Assembly (NCBI GenBank): GCA_041686375.1
Contig: JAWLEB010000010.1
Span: forward strand, 1 to 64,000
Direction of reading: 5' to 3'
Length of the DNA stretch: 64,000 nucleotides
Source of the DNA: JAGXLC01 sp041686375
Lineage (GTDB): Bacteria > Bacteroidota > Bacteroidia > Bacteroidales > UBA12077
In this document: positions 19,601 through 27,244 of the stretch, in pieces
Position numbering within the stretch: position 1 is the stretch's first letter
Layout of the letters: every line of letters starts with the position of its first letter
The notes under the pieces: model-generated
Told to the model about the DNA's origin: nothing
Seen by the model: only the letters and a program-made list of their open reading frames with translations
Database searches by the model: none
Made by a program: the position numbers and the translations under genes

Positions 19601-19716
19601 CTGGCTTCCTTATATTCATTCAGCGCTTCAGTATAGCCTTTATTTGCCTGACCGGCCAAAAAGGTAGGTATTGCCACAATACACAGTACGAGTAAAAATA
19701 TTTTTGCTTTTATCAT
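16603..19716 (-). CDS. Large exported tetratricopeptide-repeat protein
   Basis: 1037 residues from the ATG at 19716; an in-frame TTG eight codons upstream was not chosen. A signal peptide (MIKAKIFLLVLCIVAIPTFLAGQ) precedes an almost unbroken array of TPR units from about 30 to 990, with recurring A-x-x-x-Y and YxxAxxxF patterns and many 33-36 residue steps. The C-terminal 40 residues are acidic (DEGDTGDSDSSN). Some units resemble the YbgF/BamD type of outer-membrane-linked TPR. It precedes the barrel gene in an apparent operon, so a periplasmic scaffold for the barrel or its cargo is inferred. No enzymatic domain is present. Exact repeat counts need a profile search. Confidence 0.88.
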   Translation of the reverse strand: MIKAKIFLLVLCIVAIPTFLAGQANKGYTEALNEYKEARELFDKEKYAVAQEQFKDVLDAFSESSEYRINAEYYIAICAIELFNEDAEYLISQFISKYPESSKVNQAYFNMGKFQYRQEQYQNVVRWLEKVNTNRLDDRVLSEYRFKLGYSYYKIGSSNNASDELYEIKDKNTKYSSPALYYYSHIAYENGNYQTALEGFKQLMDNKTFAPIMPYYITQIYYFQEKFEEVIDYAPQYVKSATTKRMPEIAKIIGDSYVNLNNYDSALTYLELHKEKSEKLSRQDYYQIGYTAYKLEEYDNAIENFEEVTDEDDELAQSAYYHLADCYLNTNNENKAKLAFEFASKLDHDPEIKENALFNYAKITFQLRNTPFNAAINAFKDYIEKYPDSDNIDEAYNYLVQAYLNSNNYQDALKSLEQVDDMDVSLEKAYQKVAYFRALELYNNRHYDEAILVFNKSLQYEQYDKNIAALTQYWRAESYYQLEKYEDAAASYNSFLMLPGAFSTPVYDKAHYNLGYAYFQQKKYPEAIEWFRKFINLSRSKEPKYLADTYIRLGDCYFLRRSFSLAVANYNQALEVNVWDQDYAMFQSSIAMGLQGQHDQQISSLQTLIDKYPQSNYSDDAHFEIGRSYMDIDNPERAIEYFEKLVDEYSSSQYVKRALVQLGLIHYAQNENEEAIEYLKRVIAEYPGTAEAKNALNGLKNVYVDMDRVDDYVTYVDGLDDDFAEVSSGEQDSLTYTSAERTYMEQGCDKAIQSFQKYLRNFRNGAFTVNAHFYMADCYHRNDEFDKALEHYEYVIDRSRNEYTEQSLAAAAGIYYDNDNYEEALELYERLEKEAEESANIMDARTGQMRILYDFGDYDKAVDAADKVLHTDKISDRLQREALYIKGKSLFELEEYQRARKELQRIAEEVNSKEGAEARYLIAEIYFKQEEWEVAENEILDFIEQNSSQEYWKARSFILLADVYLAMEDSFQAKHTLKSIVENYEPVDDDDDIIELAKEKYNEIIEQEKFEMDSDSIENVEIQFPDEGDTGDSDSSN

Positions 19717-19820
19717 TTGAAATATTTTTTTTAAAACCAACTAATTGATGTTTTATTATACAAATAATACTATTATCAGTCTACTATAAAACAAATTCAC
19801 TATCATCCGTAATGATCAAA

Positions 19821-19828
19821 CAAAATTA
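19821..19828 (-). promoter_or_regulatory. Candidate -7 element for the TPR-barrel operon
   Basis: It reads TAATTTTG on the minus strand, matching TAnnTTTG, about 105 bases before the TPR gene start. No clear -33 element is present. Confidence 0.35.
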
Positions 19829-20122
19829 CATCATCCTAACTTGAATTTGGTTAAAATTAAGATAAATCTTAAAAAGAACATGAAATGAACGAATAAATTT
19901 AATATTCAAGTATTTTTTCATCAACCAGATAAAAACAAAAATGCCTGTCTGACTATAACCGCCCTGATCTTTTAAAACTTAATTACAAATGGATATCATG
20001 ATACAAAAATCAAACCATATTTCTCCGGTAAAAAGTCTCCCTTAGGAAGGGCATGTTGGTTGACAACCATAATTAACAATTCCCGTATAGAAATTTCTAT
20101 CCTTATTACAGTTATTTTTCTC

Positions 20123-20130
20123 TACATTTG
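20123..20130 (+). promoter_or_regulatory. Candidate -7 element for ftsE
   Basis: It reads TACATTTG, an exact TAnnTTTG match, about 95 bases before the ftsE ATG. No -33 TTTG was found at the expected distance. Confidence 0.4.
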
Positions 20131-20224
20131 TAATAACAAGAATACAAATAAATACTACAAACCGTTTTTTAATACAAAAATGATACTTTTATGGTATCAT
20201 TTTTTACAACAAAACAATGATTTT

Positions 20225-20929
20225 ATGAAACCTGTTATAAAATTTGAAAATGCCAACATTTACCAAAACGAAAACCTTATTCTCAGCAATGTCGATTTAA
20301 AAATAAACCAAAATGAGTTTGTTTACTTCATAGGAAGAGTTGGCAGCGGGAAAACTTCCCTTATTAAAGTAATCAATGCTGAAATTCCATTAAAAGAAGG
20401 AGAAGGATTTGTGCTCAACTATAACTTAAAAAAATTAAAAAGAAAACATATCCCCTCTCTGAGAAGAAGATTAGGCATTGTTTTTCAGGATTTTCAGCTC
20501 CTCACAGACAGAACGGTATACGAAAATCTGCATTTTGTTTTACGGGCAACTGGCTGGAAAAATAAAGTAGAAATCAAGCAAAAGATTGATGAAGTCCTTG
20601 AAAAAGTGGAGCTAACTTATAAGGGCTACAAAATGCCTCATCAATTATCTGGGGGAGAACAGCAACGCGTGGTGATTGCCCGCGCTTTGCTGAATGACCC
20701 TGATATTATCCTGGCAGATGAACCAACAGGAAATCTGGATCCAGAAACCTCTGAAGACTTATTAAAGATACTCAAAGAAATTAATGCAAGCGGCAGAACC
20801 ATCATAATGGCCACTCATGACTATGAGCTTGTTAAAAAATTTGAAACCCGTACAATCAAATTTGAAAAGGGAAAATTACACGAAACAGATAACACCCAGG
20901 AAATTGACTTCGAAGCGCTAAAAATGTAA
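20225..20929 (+). CDS. ftsE: Cell-division ATP-binding protein FtsE
   Basis: 234 residues from the ATG at 20225, which starts right at the conserved MKPVIKFENANI. A 55-codon upstream extension is not credible. It is an ABC ATPase with Walker A GRVGSGKTS (about 36-44; the serine-for-alanine form is usual in Bacteroidota FtsE), Q-loop FQDFQLL, signature LSGGEQQR, Walker B IILADEPTG and switch histidine in MATHD. FtsE pairs with the FtsX permease to activate peptidoglycan hydrolases at the septum. FtsX is not adjacent here, as is common in Bacteroidota. LolD-type ATPases are the nearest alternative, but the overall form fits FtsE. Confidence 0.85.
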   Translation: MKPVIKFENANIYQNENLILSNVDLKINQNEFVYFIGRVGSGKTSLIKVINAEIPLKEGEGFVLNYNLKKLKRKHIPSLRRRLGIVFQDFQLLTDRTVYENLHFVLRATGWKNKVEIKQKIDEVLEKVELTYKGYKMPHQLSGGEQQRVVIARALLNDPDIILADEPTGNLDPETSEDLLKILKEINASGRTIIMATHDYELVKKFETRTIKFEKGKLHETDNTQEIDFEALKM

Positions 20930-20963
20930 GATTCTGCTGTTCATTAAAAACGAACATAAAAAA

Positions 20964-20995
20964 CCAGCCCTCGATTATGAAAATCTATGGGCTGG
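20964..20995 (-). terminator. Terminator of the acyl-CoA dehydrogenase transcript
   Basis: A perfect 7-bp inverted repeat (CCAGCCC at 20964-20970, GGGCTGG at 20989-20995). On the minus strand it is followed by TTTTTTATG. It lies between the convergent ftsE and acyl-CoA dehydrogenase genes and may also stop ftsE transcripts, although no T-run exists on the plus strand. Confidence 0.7.
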
Positions 20996-21092
20996 ATGTG
21001 ATAGGTTATTTAAACTTAACCTGAAAGAAATTCTCAGGGCTATATACTGCTGACAATTAACATATCTCAGTATACAGCATCAACATTTACTA

Positions 21093-22883
21093 TTAAAAAC
21101 AGTATTTATTTTCTTCAATCACTTTATCAGCAATTCTTCTTCTAGTCTCTTTTACATTAAATCCAGAAACACGGGTAAGATTTTCAACGGCCTTCAATAG
21201 TTTCTCTGATAATTCATCATTTTCTATGGCATATACAGCATTCTCAGAGTGTTTCCGTATCTGGGCTGCTGCATCAAACACACATAGATCCAGGATATCG
21301 CGATACAATTTCGTCATATCGCCCGATTTACCCATAGTTTCTATCTTCTTCACCCTTAGGAAAGCCGATTCAGCAACGTAAGTCAAGGTAATGATATCAG
21401 ACAACCACATTGATATTTCCTGTTCCATGGCAAGTTTACGATCAAACTTATCTTTTGCCACTTTGAGTATCATTAAAGCCACCTTCTTGAAATTTTGAAT
21501 ATAATGAGCTTTATCTTCAAAATAACCCACAGGTGAATATTTCTCTGTGGCTAAATTATCAAGATCGTTAAGATACTCCTCCGCCTTAGCAAAGACTTCA
21601 ATTATTCCTTTTTTGCCTCGTTTAAATATTGTGTCTGTATTCCACAGTCTGTTAATCTCATTGGTACCTTCAAAAATTCTGTTTATCCTGGAGTCTCTAT
21701 ACGCTCTGTCAGCAGGCATTTCGGATGAAAAACCCATACCCCCCATTATCTGCACTTCTTCATCTACAATATAATCCAGGGATTCAGAGCTATATACTTT
21801 CATCATAGCTGCCTCAGCCTCATACTGAATAAAGCCTTCTACATTGGCTTTACCGTAATCCATTCCTTCAGAAAGATATTTTTCAATAGCTTCATCAATA
21901 TTCTTTGATGCTCTATAAGCAGCAGCTTCAGTAGTGAAAGTTTTAACAACCTGTTCTGCAAGTTTGTATTTTATGGTACCAAAATTGGATATCAGTTTGT
22001 TGAACTGCTTACGTTCATTAGCATAATTTACAGAATTATTGACTGCCAGCTTTGCAGCGCCAATAACATTTCCAGCAAGTTTTATTCTACCCATATGCAG
22101 TATATTCAGGGCAATCCGAAATCCTTCACCTCTTTTACCTAACATATTCTCCACTGGCACCTTCACATCATTATAAAAAATTTGCACTGTTGAAGAACCT
22201 TTGATTCCCATCTTCTCTTCTTCCGGATTAATGACTATACCATTCCAGTCTTTCTCCACAATAAACGCACTAAGAATCCGGTCATTTTCAATTTTTGCAA
22301 AAACGACCTGAACATCAGCGAAACCTCCGTTCGTAATCCACATCTTTTGTCCGTTCAAAATAAAATGCTTACCATCTTCAGAAAGCTCCGCTTTCGTTTT
22401 TCCCGCATTGGCATCAGAACCGGCGCCCGGCTCAGTCAGACAAAATGCGGCAGTATATTCTCCGGAAGCCAATTTTGGAAGGTACTTCTGTTTCTGCTCC
22501 TCGCTCCCATAATAGACAATCGGCAAAGAACCAATGCCTGTATGTGCCGAATAAGCAACGGAAAAAGAATATCCTGCTCCAAGCACTTCAGCAACCAGCA
22601 TTGAGGTTAAAAAAGATTGTCCGAACCCTTCATACTCCTCTGGAATAGAAATTCCAAGAAGTCCAAGTTCACCGGACTTTTTCAGAGTGCTTTCCATTAA
22701 ACCTTCTTCTTTCTTGTCAATCCGATCAACATTTGGCATAACTTCAGAATCCAGAAAATCCTGACAGGTTTGGCCAATCATTTGCTGCTCTTCATCAAAT
22801 TCTTCGGGTATAAAAATTTCGCTGTCATTGGTTTCTTTTACCAAAAACTCTCCGCCTTTTATCTTCAATTCAGATTTTTCCAT
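21093..22883 (-). CDS. Acyl-CoA dehydrogenase (long form)
   Basis: 596 residues. N-terminal helical domain, then the FAD-binding middle with AAFCLTEPGAGSDANAG and KMWITNGGFADV. The C-terminal helical domain has RIFEGTNEINR, where the glutamate is the expected catalytic base. About 150 extra C-terminal residues beyond the classic 380-residue form a further helical domain, as in Bacteroidota and very-long-chain-type enzymes. It oxidises an acyl-CoA to the 2-enoyl-CoA and passes electrons to ETF. It is the last gene after the CCG protein and the haem/ferredoxin membrane protein (22-base gap to the former), so it is the likely electron source for this module. Chain-length preference cannot be told. 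Confidence 0.93.
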   Translation of the reverse strand: MEKSELKIKGGEFLVKETNDSEIFIPEEFDEEQQMIGQTCQDFLDSEVMPNVDRIDKKEEGLMESTLKKSGELGLLGISIPEEYEGFGQSFLTSMLVAEVLGAGYSFSVAYSAHTGIGSLPIVYYGSEEQKQKYLPKLASGEYTAAFCLTEPGAGSDANAGKTKAELSEDGKHFILNGQKMWITNGGFADVQVVFAKIENDRILSAFIVEKDWNGIVINPEEEKMGIKGSSTVQIFYNDVKVPVENMLGKRGEGFRIALNILHMGRIKLAGNVIGAAKLAVNNSVNYANERKQFNKLISNFGTIKYKLAEQVVKTFTTEAAAYRASKNIDEAIEKYLSEGMDYGKANVEGFIQYEAEAAMMKVYSSESLDYIVDEEVQIMGGMGFSSEMPADRAYRDSRINRIFEGTNEINRLWNTDTIFKRGKKGIIEVFAKAEEYLNDLDNLATEKYSPVGYFEDKAHYIQNFKKVALMILKVAKDKFDRKLAMEQEISMWLSDIITLTYVAESAFLRVKKIETMGKSGDMTKLYRDILDLCVFDAAAQIRKHSENAVYAIENDELSEKLLKAVENLTRVSGFNVKETRRRIADKVIEENKYCF

Positions 22884-22905
22884 AAAAGTATATTTTATTA
22901 ATTTG

Positions 22906-23706
22906 TTAGAGATTTAAGGATTGCTCTATAATTTCGGCAATATCATAATTTTTGATTTCTTCTTCCTTGTTTTTGTATTTTAGTCCATCCGTAAACATAA
23001 CCATACAATACGGGCATGCAGTAACTATAACCTCGGCACCTGTTCTCAGTGCCTCTTCTGTTCGTTCAATAAACACCTCTTTATCTCCCTTTTCAGCCTC
23101 TTTAAACATTTGCCCGCCACCTGCGCCACAACAAAGTGCAAAGCTCCTGTTTCTTGGCATTTCAAGCTTTTTGGCAGAAACAGCTTCCAAAACCTGTCTG
23201 GGCGTATCATAAACATCATTGGCGCGTCCCAGATAACAAGGATCATGATAGGTGATTTTTTTTCCAGAAAACAAGTCAGGATCAATTTTCAACTTCCCTT
23301 CTTGAATCAATTTATATAAAAATTGTGTGTGGTGCCAAACTTTATAATTACCCCCAAAATCAGGATATTCATTCAGAAATGTATTATAGGCATGAGGATC
23401 ACAAGTGATAATTTTTTCTACACCATATCCAGTCAGTAGTTCTACATTTGTAAATGCCTGCATTTGAAACAGCATTTCATTGCCACTCCTTCTAGCAACA
23501 TCACCACTTGATGATTCTTCAGTACCCAGAACGGCATAATCAATATTCAGAAATGTTAATATTTTTATAAAAGCACGAGTTACTTTTTTATATCGATCAT
23601 CGAAAGCGCCGGGACTTCCAACCCAAACAAGATACTCCGGTTTCTTACCCTGGGCAGCCAAATCTGCCATAACTGGTACTTCAACTTTACGTTTTTCTTC
23701 TGCCAT
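22906..23706 (-). CDS. CCG-domain iron-sulfur protein with a degenerate first CCG domain
   Basis: 266 residues of the heterodisulfide-reductase-B/LutA-related CCG family. The C-terminal CCG domain is intact: Cys157 (YHDPCYLGR), Cys192-Cys193-Gly (LCCGAGGGQMF), and Cys231/Cys234 (ACPYC). In the N-terminal domain, positions that are usually cysteine have changed: WVGS at Ser31 (usual form WVGC), EESSSGD at Ser66 (usual EESCTGD), and TCDPHAY at 101-107 (usual TCPHCF). Only Cys102 remains. The surrounding framework (GTEES, ARRSGNE, LNEYPDFGG, HHTQFL) is well conserved, so this is loss of ligands within a recognisable domain. It sits 23 bases after the membrane haem/ferredoxin gene and is predicted to be its soluble partner in electron transfer from ETF to quinone. 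Confidence 0.88.
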   Translation of the reverse strand: MAEEKRKVEVPVMADLAAQGKKPEYLVWVGSPGAFDDRYKKVTRAFIKILTFLNIDYAVLGTEESSSGDVARRSGNEMLFQMQAFTNVELLTGYGVEKIITCDPHAYNTFLNEYPDFGGNYKVWHHTQFLYKLIQEGKLKIDPDLFSGKKITYHDPCYLGRANDVYDTPRQVLEAVSAKKLEMPRNRSFALCCGAGGGQMFKEAEKGDKEVFIERTEEALRTGAEVIVTACPYCMVMFTDGLKYKNKEEEIKNYDIAEIIEQSLNL

Positions 23707-23729
23707 AATGAAAATTATTTATTAAACAG

Positions 23730-25037
23730 CTATTGGTTTATATATAATTCTTTAGCCCATAACATCCGGTCTTCCTGGGAATATTGCCAAGGGGCTCCAT
23801 TGTTTTCAATATTGTTAAAAATCGCATTAAGCTCACCAGGAGCATTTGCTTCCTCCATAACCAGGTATCTTCGCATCTCGACAATTAATGTAGGTTGATT
23901 AATATTAATAGGACACTCCTGGGCACATGCATTACAGGTTGTACAGGCCCATAATTCAGCTTCAGAGATATAATCTTTAATCAAGGATTTCCCATCATCA
24001 AAATTCTTGCCCTTTTTCAACATTTCCGGGCCTTTCTCCGCCATCCTGGCTCTCAAATCCATAATTAACTTCCGGGGTGAAAGATCTTTGCCTGTAATAT
24101 TTGCCGGGCAAACTGAGGTACATCGTCCACATTGAGTACAGGACAATGAATCAAGATAATTTTTCCAGGTTACATCTTCAACATCTTTGAGACCAAAACG
24201 CTGAACATCCTCTTCTGTATGCTCTTCATCATTCTCAACACCAAGCATCATTTTTACCTCTTTTTTGATATCTTCCATCGTATCTAGTTTTCCTAATGGT
24301 TCCAAACGACTAAGGAATACATTAGGCGCCGACATGAATACGTGAAAATGCTTTGAATAAGGAAGGTAGTTAACAAAAAAGAATATCAGTAAAATATGTA
24401 CCCACCAATTTGCTTCATGCCATATATATAACTGTTGTTCAGTAAGATGAGAAAACAGGCCTGCAAAATGCTCACTTACAGGGAATATTCCATGTACAAC
24501 CTCGCCTGTTGCAGATGCATGCTGCACATAAAAAGTATTCATCCCTAATAAGCTAATCATAAGAAGCAGTATAAGCGACAATGCAAAATTTGCATCCACA
24601 TGGCTTTTACGTTTCATCTCACTACCCTGAAAACGCTGAACATGCAGGAATATACGGCGTATTAAAAACGCAATTATGGCAACGGCTATAATCAAAGCAA
24701 AAACATCCCCGGCACCTATAATGATATCATATACTACCCCAAGAATATGGAAGACTCTTTCAGTATCCGTAATACCATCTACAACCATTTCAATGCTTCC
24801 TATCAGGATAATACAAAAACCCCAGAAAACCAGTGCATGTAGAAAACCAATCAATGGAAAACGAAATATTTTTGTCTGCCCAAAAACAACCTCCATGGTA
24901 ATCTTAAGGCGCTTACCAAAATTTTTTACTGGGAAAGCTGGCTTCGTAAGTTTAAAAAGGGCTATTAAACGATAGACTGTATAGGCAAATACTGCCAGCG
25001 TTATTAATAAAACAGCTATAAATATAATTTGTTTCAT
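23730..25037 (-). CDS. Membrane haem b/ferredoxin subunit of an ETF:quinone oxidoreductase-like complex
   Basis: 435 residues. The N-terminal part (about 1-235) has five or six transmembrane helices resembling NarI-type cytochrome b, with candidate haem-ligand histidines at 67, 207, 214 and 230/232. A cytoplasmic part follows with two four-cysteine ferredoxin motifs: Cys300/303/306/310 and Cys365/368/371/375. In other bacteria these parts and two CCG domains form one chain (ETF:menaquinone oxidoreductase, EMO); here the CCG part is a separate gene downstream. Neighbouring etfB, etfA and the acyl-CoA dehydrogenase support the same role. Electrons would pass from ETF through the clusters and haem to menaquinone. 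The membrane direction and coupling are inferred. Confidence 0.88.
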   Translation of the reverse strand: MKQIIFIAVLLITLAVFAYTVYRLIALFKLTKPAFPVKNFGKRLKITMEVVFGQTKIFRFPLIGFLHALVFWGFCIILIGSIEMVVDGITDTERVFHILGVVYDIIIGAGDVFALIIAVAIIAFLIRRIFLHVQRFQGSEMKRKSHVDANFALSLILLLMISLLGMNTFYVQHASATGEVVHGIFPVSEHFAGLFSHLTEQQLYIWHEANWWVHILLIFFFVNYLPYSKHFHVFMSAPNVFLSRLEPLGKLDTMEDIKKEVKMMLGVENDEEHTEEDVQRFGLKDVEDVTWKNYLDSLSCTQCGRCTSVCPANITGKDLSPRKLIMDLRARMAEKGPEMLKKGKNFDDGKSLIKDYISEAELWACTTCNACAQECPININQPTLIVEMRRYLVMEEANAPGELNAIFNNIENNGAPWQYSQEDRMLWAKELYINQ

Positions 25038-25118
25038 TTAGATAAAGTTAGATTATTAGTTTAATACTCTGAGACTTCATGCTACAAATGTCAACGTAAG
25101 TTCATTCTTCATCCCATG

Positions 25119-25194
25119 GAACCCTCATGCTTTGTCTACCGACAGGTACGGGTTTATACTTAGGCTTTTGTCTATGTTAGTAGATGAGGGTTTC
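25119..25194. repeat. Imperfect long inverted repeat between etfA and the membrane haem/ferredoxin gene
   Basis: GAACCCTCAT (25119-25128) faces ATGAGGGTTTC (25184-25194), with partial pairing further in (GTCTACC against TAGTAGA). The element lies in the gap between the etfA terminator hairpin and the next gene start. It could be a folded leader or a relict of a small interspersed element; no second copy was seen in the window. Confidence 0.35.
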
Positions 25195-25244
25195 ATATGT
25201 CTGATTTTTTATGTCAAATTCATTGTCAACTATTGGCTGTTTAT

Positions 25245-25279
25245 TAAAAAAATGGCAACAGAAATAAATCTGCTGCCAT
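25245..25279 (-). terminator. Terminator or attenuator after etfA
   Basis: Arms ATGGCAACAG (25252-25261) and CTGCTGCCAT (25270-25279) pair with one mismatch. On the minus strand the hairpin would be followed by TTTTTTAAT if read past its low end (25245-25251). It lies just after the etfA stop at 25295. Confidence 0.6.
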
Positions 25280-25294
25280 TCGTATATTTTTTTA

Positions 25295-26257
25295 TTATGT
25301 ATTAGAAAACGCATCTACCAACTTTGGTACAACTTCAAAAGCATCTCCTACGATACCATAATCCGCAACTTCAAAGATTGGCGCATCTTTATCATTATTG
25401 ATAGCTACTATATACTTTGAGCGGCTCACACCTGCTATGTGCTGTATAGCACCAGATATACCCACAGCAATATATAAATTAGGCGCAATAATTTTGCCTG
25501 TTTGACCTGTGTGTTCTTCATGCGGTCTCCATCCCTCATCAGATACAGGTCTGGAACATGCTGTTGCTCCACCCAGGACATCAGCTAATTCCTCAATAGA
25601 TCCCCAATTTTCAGATGCTTTCATACCCCTGCCTCCAGAAACAACAATCTCGGCATCGGTAAGCAAGAGTTGCTCTCTATATTTTTCAACATCAACTACC
25701 TTCGTTTTTACAAGATCATCACCAATTTCTGGTTCAAATTTCTCTATTTGTGACTCTTTAGGGTTTTCGATAACCTCGAATGAATTCTGAGCTAAAGTGA
25801 GTATCTTCTTATCTGATTTAATAGCCATATTAGCAAATGCCTTGCCTGAGAATACCTTTTTATTAACAGTAAAAGGATCCAACTTTGAAGGTAATTGGTT
25901 AACTTCCGAACCAATACCCGCTTTTAACCTGGCTGACAACCTGGGAGCAATTGCTTTGCCAGTGTTATTATGTGCAATAACAACAACATTAGCGTCCTCT
26001 TTTTCCGTAACTTTTGCAAGAGCCGAAGTATATGCCTGATTATCTAAATAATCAAGTTTGTCATGGTTAATAGAAATAATTTTATCTGCCGAGTAATGGG
26101 CTAATTTTTTTAATTCATTTTCCTCTACTTTCCCAATAGAAACTGCTACAGTTTTTGTGTTTAGCATTTCCGCAAGTTTACTTGCGTAAGATACCAATTC
26201 AAAAGAATATTTCTTGAATTTGCCATCCCAATTTTCGGTAAAAACTAATACTGCCAT
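25295..26257 (-). CDS. etfA: Electron transfer flavoprotein, alpha subunit
   Basis: 320 residues, the usual length. The N-terminal adenine-nucleotide-alpha-hydrolase-like fold (about 1-190) is followed by the FAD-binding C-terminal domain with the signature SRPVSDEGWRPHEEHTGQTGK and AVGISGAIQHIAGV. With EtfB it accepts electrons from acyl-CoA dehydrogenases and passes them to a quinone reductase. It lies 43 bases downstream of etfB. The next gene downstream, after a hairpin and a 257-base gap, is the membrane haem/ferredoxin protein that could be its electron acceptor. No sign of a bifurcating-type second flavin was sought beyond sequence level. Confidence 0.95.
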   Translation of the reverse strand: MAVLVFTENWDGKFKKYSFELVSYASKLAEMLNTKTVAVSIGKVEENELKKLAHYSADKIISINHDKLDYLDNQAYTSALAKVTEKEDANVVVIAHNNTGKAIAPRLSARLKAGIGSEVNQLPSKLDPFTVNKKVFSGKAFANMAIKSDKKILTLAQNSFEVIENPKESQIEKFEPEIGDDLVKTKVVDVEKYREQLLLTDAEIVVSGGRGMKASENWGSIEELADVLGGATACSRPVSDEGWRPHEEHTGQTGKIIAPNLYIAVGISGAIQHIAGVSRSKYIVAINNDKDAPIFEVADYGIVGDAFEVVPKLVDAFSNT

Positions 26258-26300
26258 ATGTAATATTTTATTATATTCAGTTTAAATTTTATAACAACTA

Positions 26301-27050
26301 TTAAATAACTTTTGCCTCATTTTTAAGGAGATCAACCAGTTCTTCAACATTATCAGGATCGATCATTCTGCATGCCGGCTTAGGTTCCGGTAGCTCATAA
26401 TTTTCAATCTCAGTAAGTGGTTCCATCTCTAAAGACTCTACTACATTCAATGGTTTCTTCCGTGCCATCATAATACCTCTCATAGCTGCAATACGCGGTT
26501 CAATAGCAATACCTTTCTGAACAATTGCCACAACCGGTAATTGCGTTGTAACTTTTTCTTTTCCGCCGTCAATTTCACGAATAATAGAAACCTCGTCATT
26601 CTCCAGTTCAAAAGAAGAAACGGCAGATACAGAAGGAATTCCAATGAATTCAGATAACATTCCCCCTACTAAAGCACCATTATAATCACTGGATTCAATA
26701 CCTGTAAAAATAATATCAAAATTTTCATTTTTAATAACCTCAGCCAATTGAGAAGCTACAAAATAAGCATCCTTTGGGTCAGCATCAACACGTATTGCAT
26801 CGTCTGCCCCTATAGCCAAGGCCTTACGAATTGTGGGTTCAGCAGTTTTTGTGCCCACATGTATAACTGTAACCTTATCTACAGAATTATTACTGTCTTC
26901 TTTAATCTGCAAAGCTCTTGTCAATGCAAGTTCATCCCATGGATTTATAATCCACTGAACTCCCGTGGTGTCAAACTCAGTATTGTCATTGGTAAACTTA
27001 ACTTTCGTTGTTGTATCCGGGACATTACTGAGACATACAAGTATTTTCAT
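26301..27050 (-). CDS. etfB: Electron transfer flavoprotein, beta subunit
   Basis: 249 residues. It starts MKILVCLSNVPDTTTKVKF, the usual EtfB opening, and shows NPWDELALTRALQIKE and the AMP/FAD-side signature (AIGADDAIRVDADPKDAYFVASQLAEVIK, GIESSDYNGALVGGMLSE). The C-terminal arm carries the recognition region that docks with EtfA (ARKKPLNVVE). It is the first gene of the etfBA unit; a candidate -7 element (27130-27137) lies 80 bases upstream. It shares a divergent intergenic region with the cstA-type gene. Confidence 0.95.
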   Translation of the reverse strand: MKILVCLSNVPDTTTKVKFTNDNTEFDTTGVQWIINPWDELALTRALQIKEDSNNSVDKVTVIHVGTKTAEPTIRKALAIGADDAIRVDADPKDAYFVASQLAEVIKNENFDIIFTGIESSDYNGALVGGMLSEFIGIPSVSAVSSFELENDEVSIIREIDGGKEKVTTQLPVVAIVQKGIAIEPRIAAMRGIMMARKKPLNVVESLEMEPLTEIENYELPEPKPACRMIDPDNVEELVDLLKNEAKVI

Positions 27051-27129
27051 TGACTATCAAATTTAAGTTATTAATTTATTTCCTATTTGCTGTTTGTCGG
27101 GAAAAACCAACAAAATGATTTTGAGTTAG

Positions 27130-27137
27130 CAAATATA
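27130..27137 (-). promoter_or_regulatory. Candidate -7 element for etfBA
   Basis: It reads TATATTTG on the minus strand, matching TAnnTTTG, 80 bases before the etfB ATG. There is no clear -33 match. Confidence 0.4.
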
Positions 27138-27194
27138 TAAATAAGAATAGAAAATTAAAATATTTAACAATATTCAAATTCATCCTTAATTCTT

Positions 27195-27202
27195 TACATT
27201 TG
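27195..27202 (+). promoter_or_regulatory. Candidate -7 element for the cstA-type gene
   Basis: It reads TACATTTG, an exact consensus match, 42 bases before the ATG. It lies in the divergent region shared with etfB. Confidence 0.45.
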
Positions 27203-27244
27203 CGCTATTAAGAAAATTATCCAATATTTTCAAAATAAGGAATT

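Larger units (their letters stand above)
19717..20224. other. Divergent intergenic region between the TPR gene and ftsE
   Basis: 508 AT-rich bases between two divergent genes. Candidate -7 elements face each way: TAATTTTG on the minus strand (19821-19828) for the TPR gene and TACATTTG on the plus strand (20123-20130) for ftsE. The open frame that extends ftsE upstream from 20060 has no protein character and lies partly before the candidate promoter, so it was not accepted. Confidence 0.5.

Noticed and set aside
20060..20224. N-terminal 55-residue extension of FtsE
   Set aside because: It runs across the candidate promoter, has no counterpart in FtsE proteins, and the conserved start MKPVIKFENA begins at 20225.
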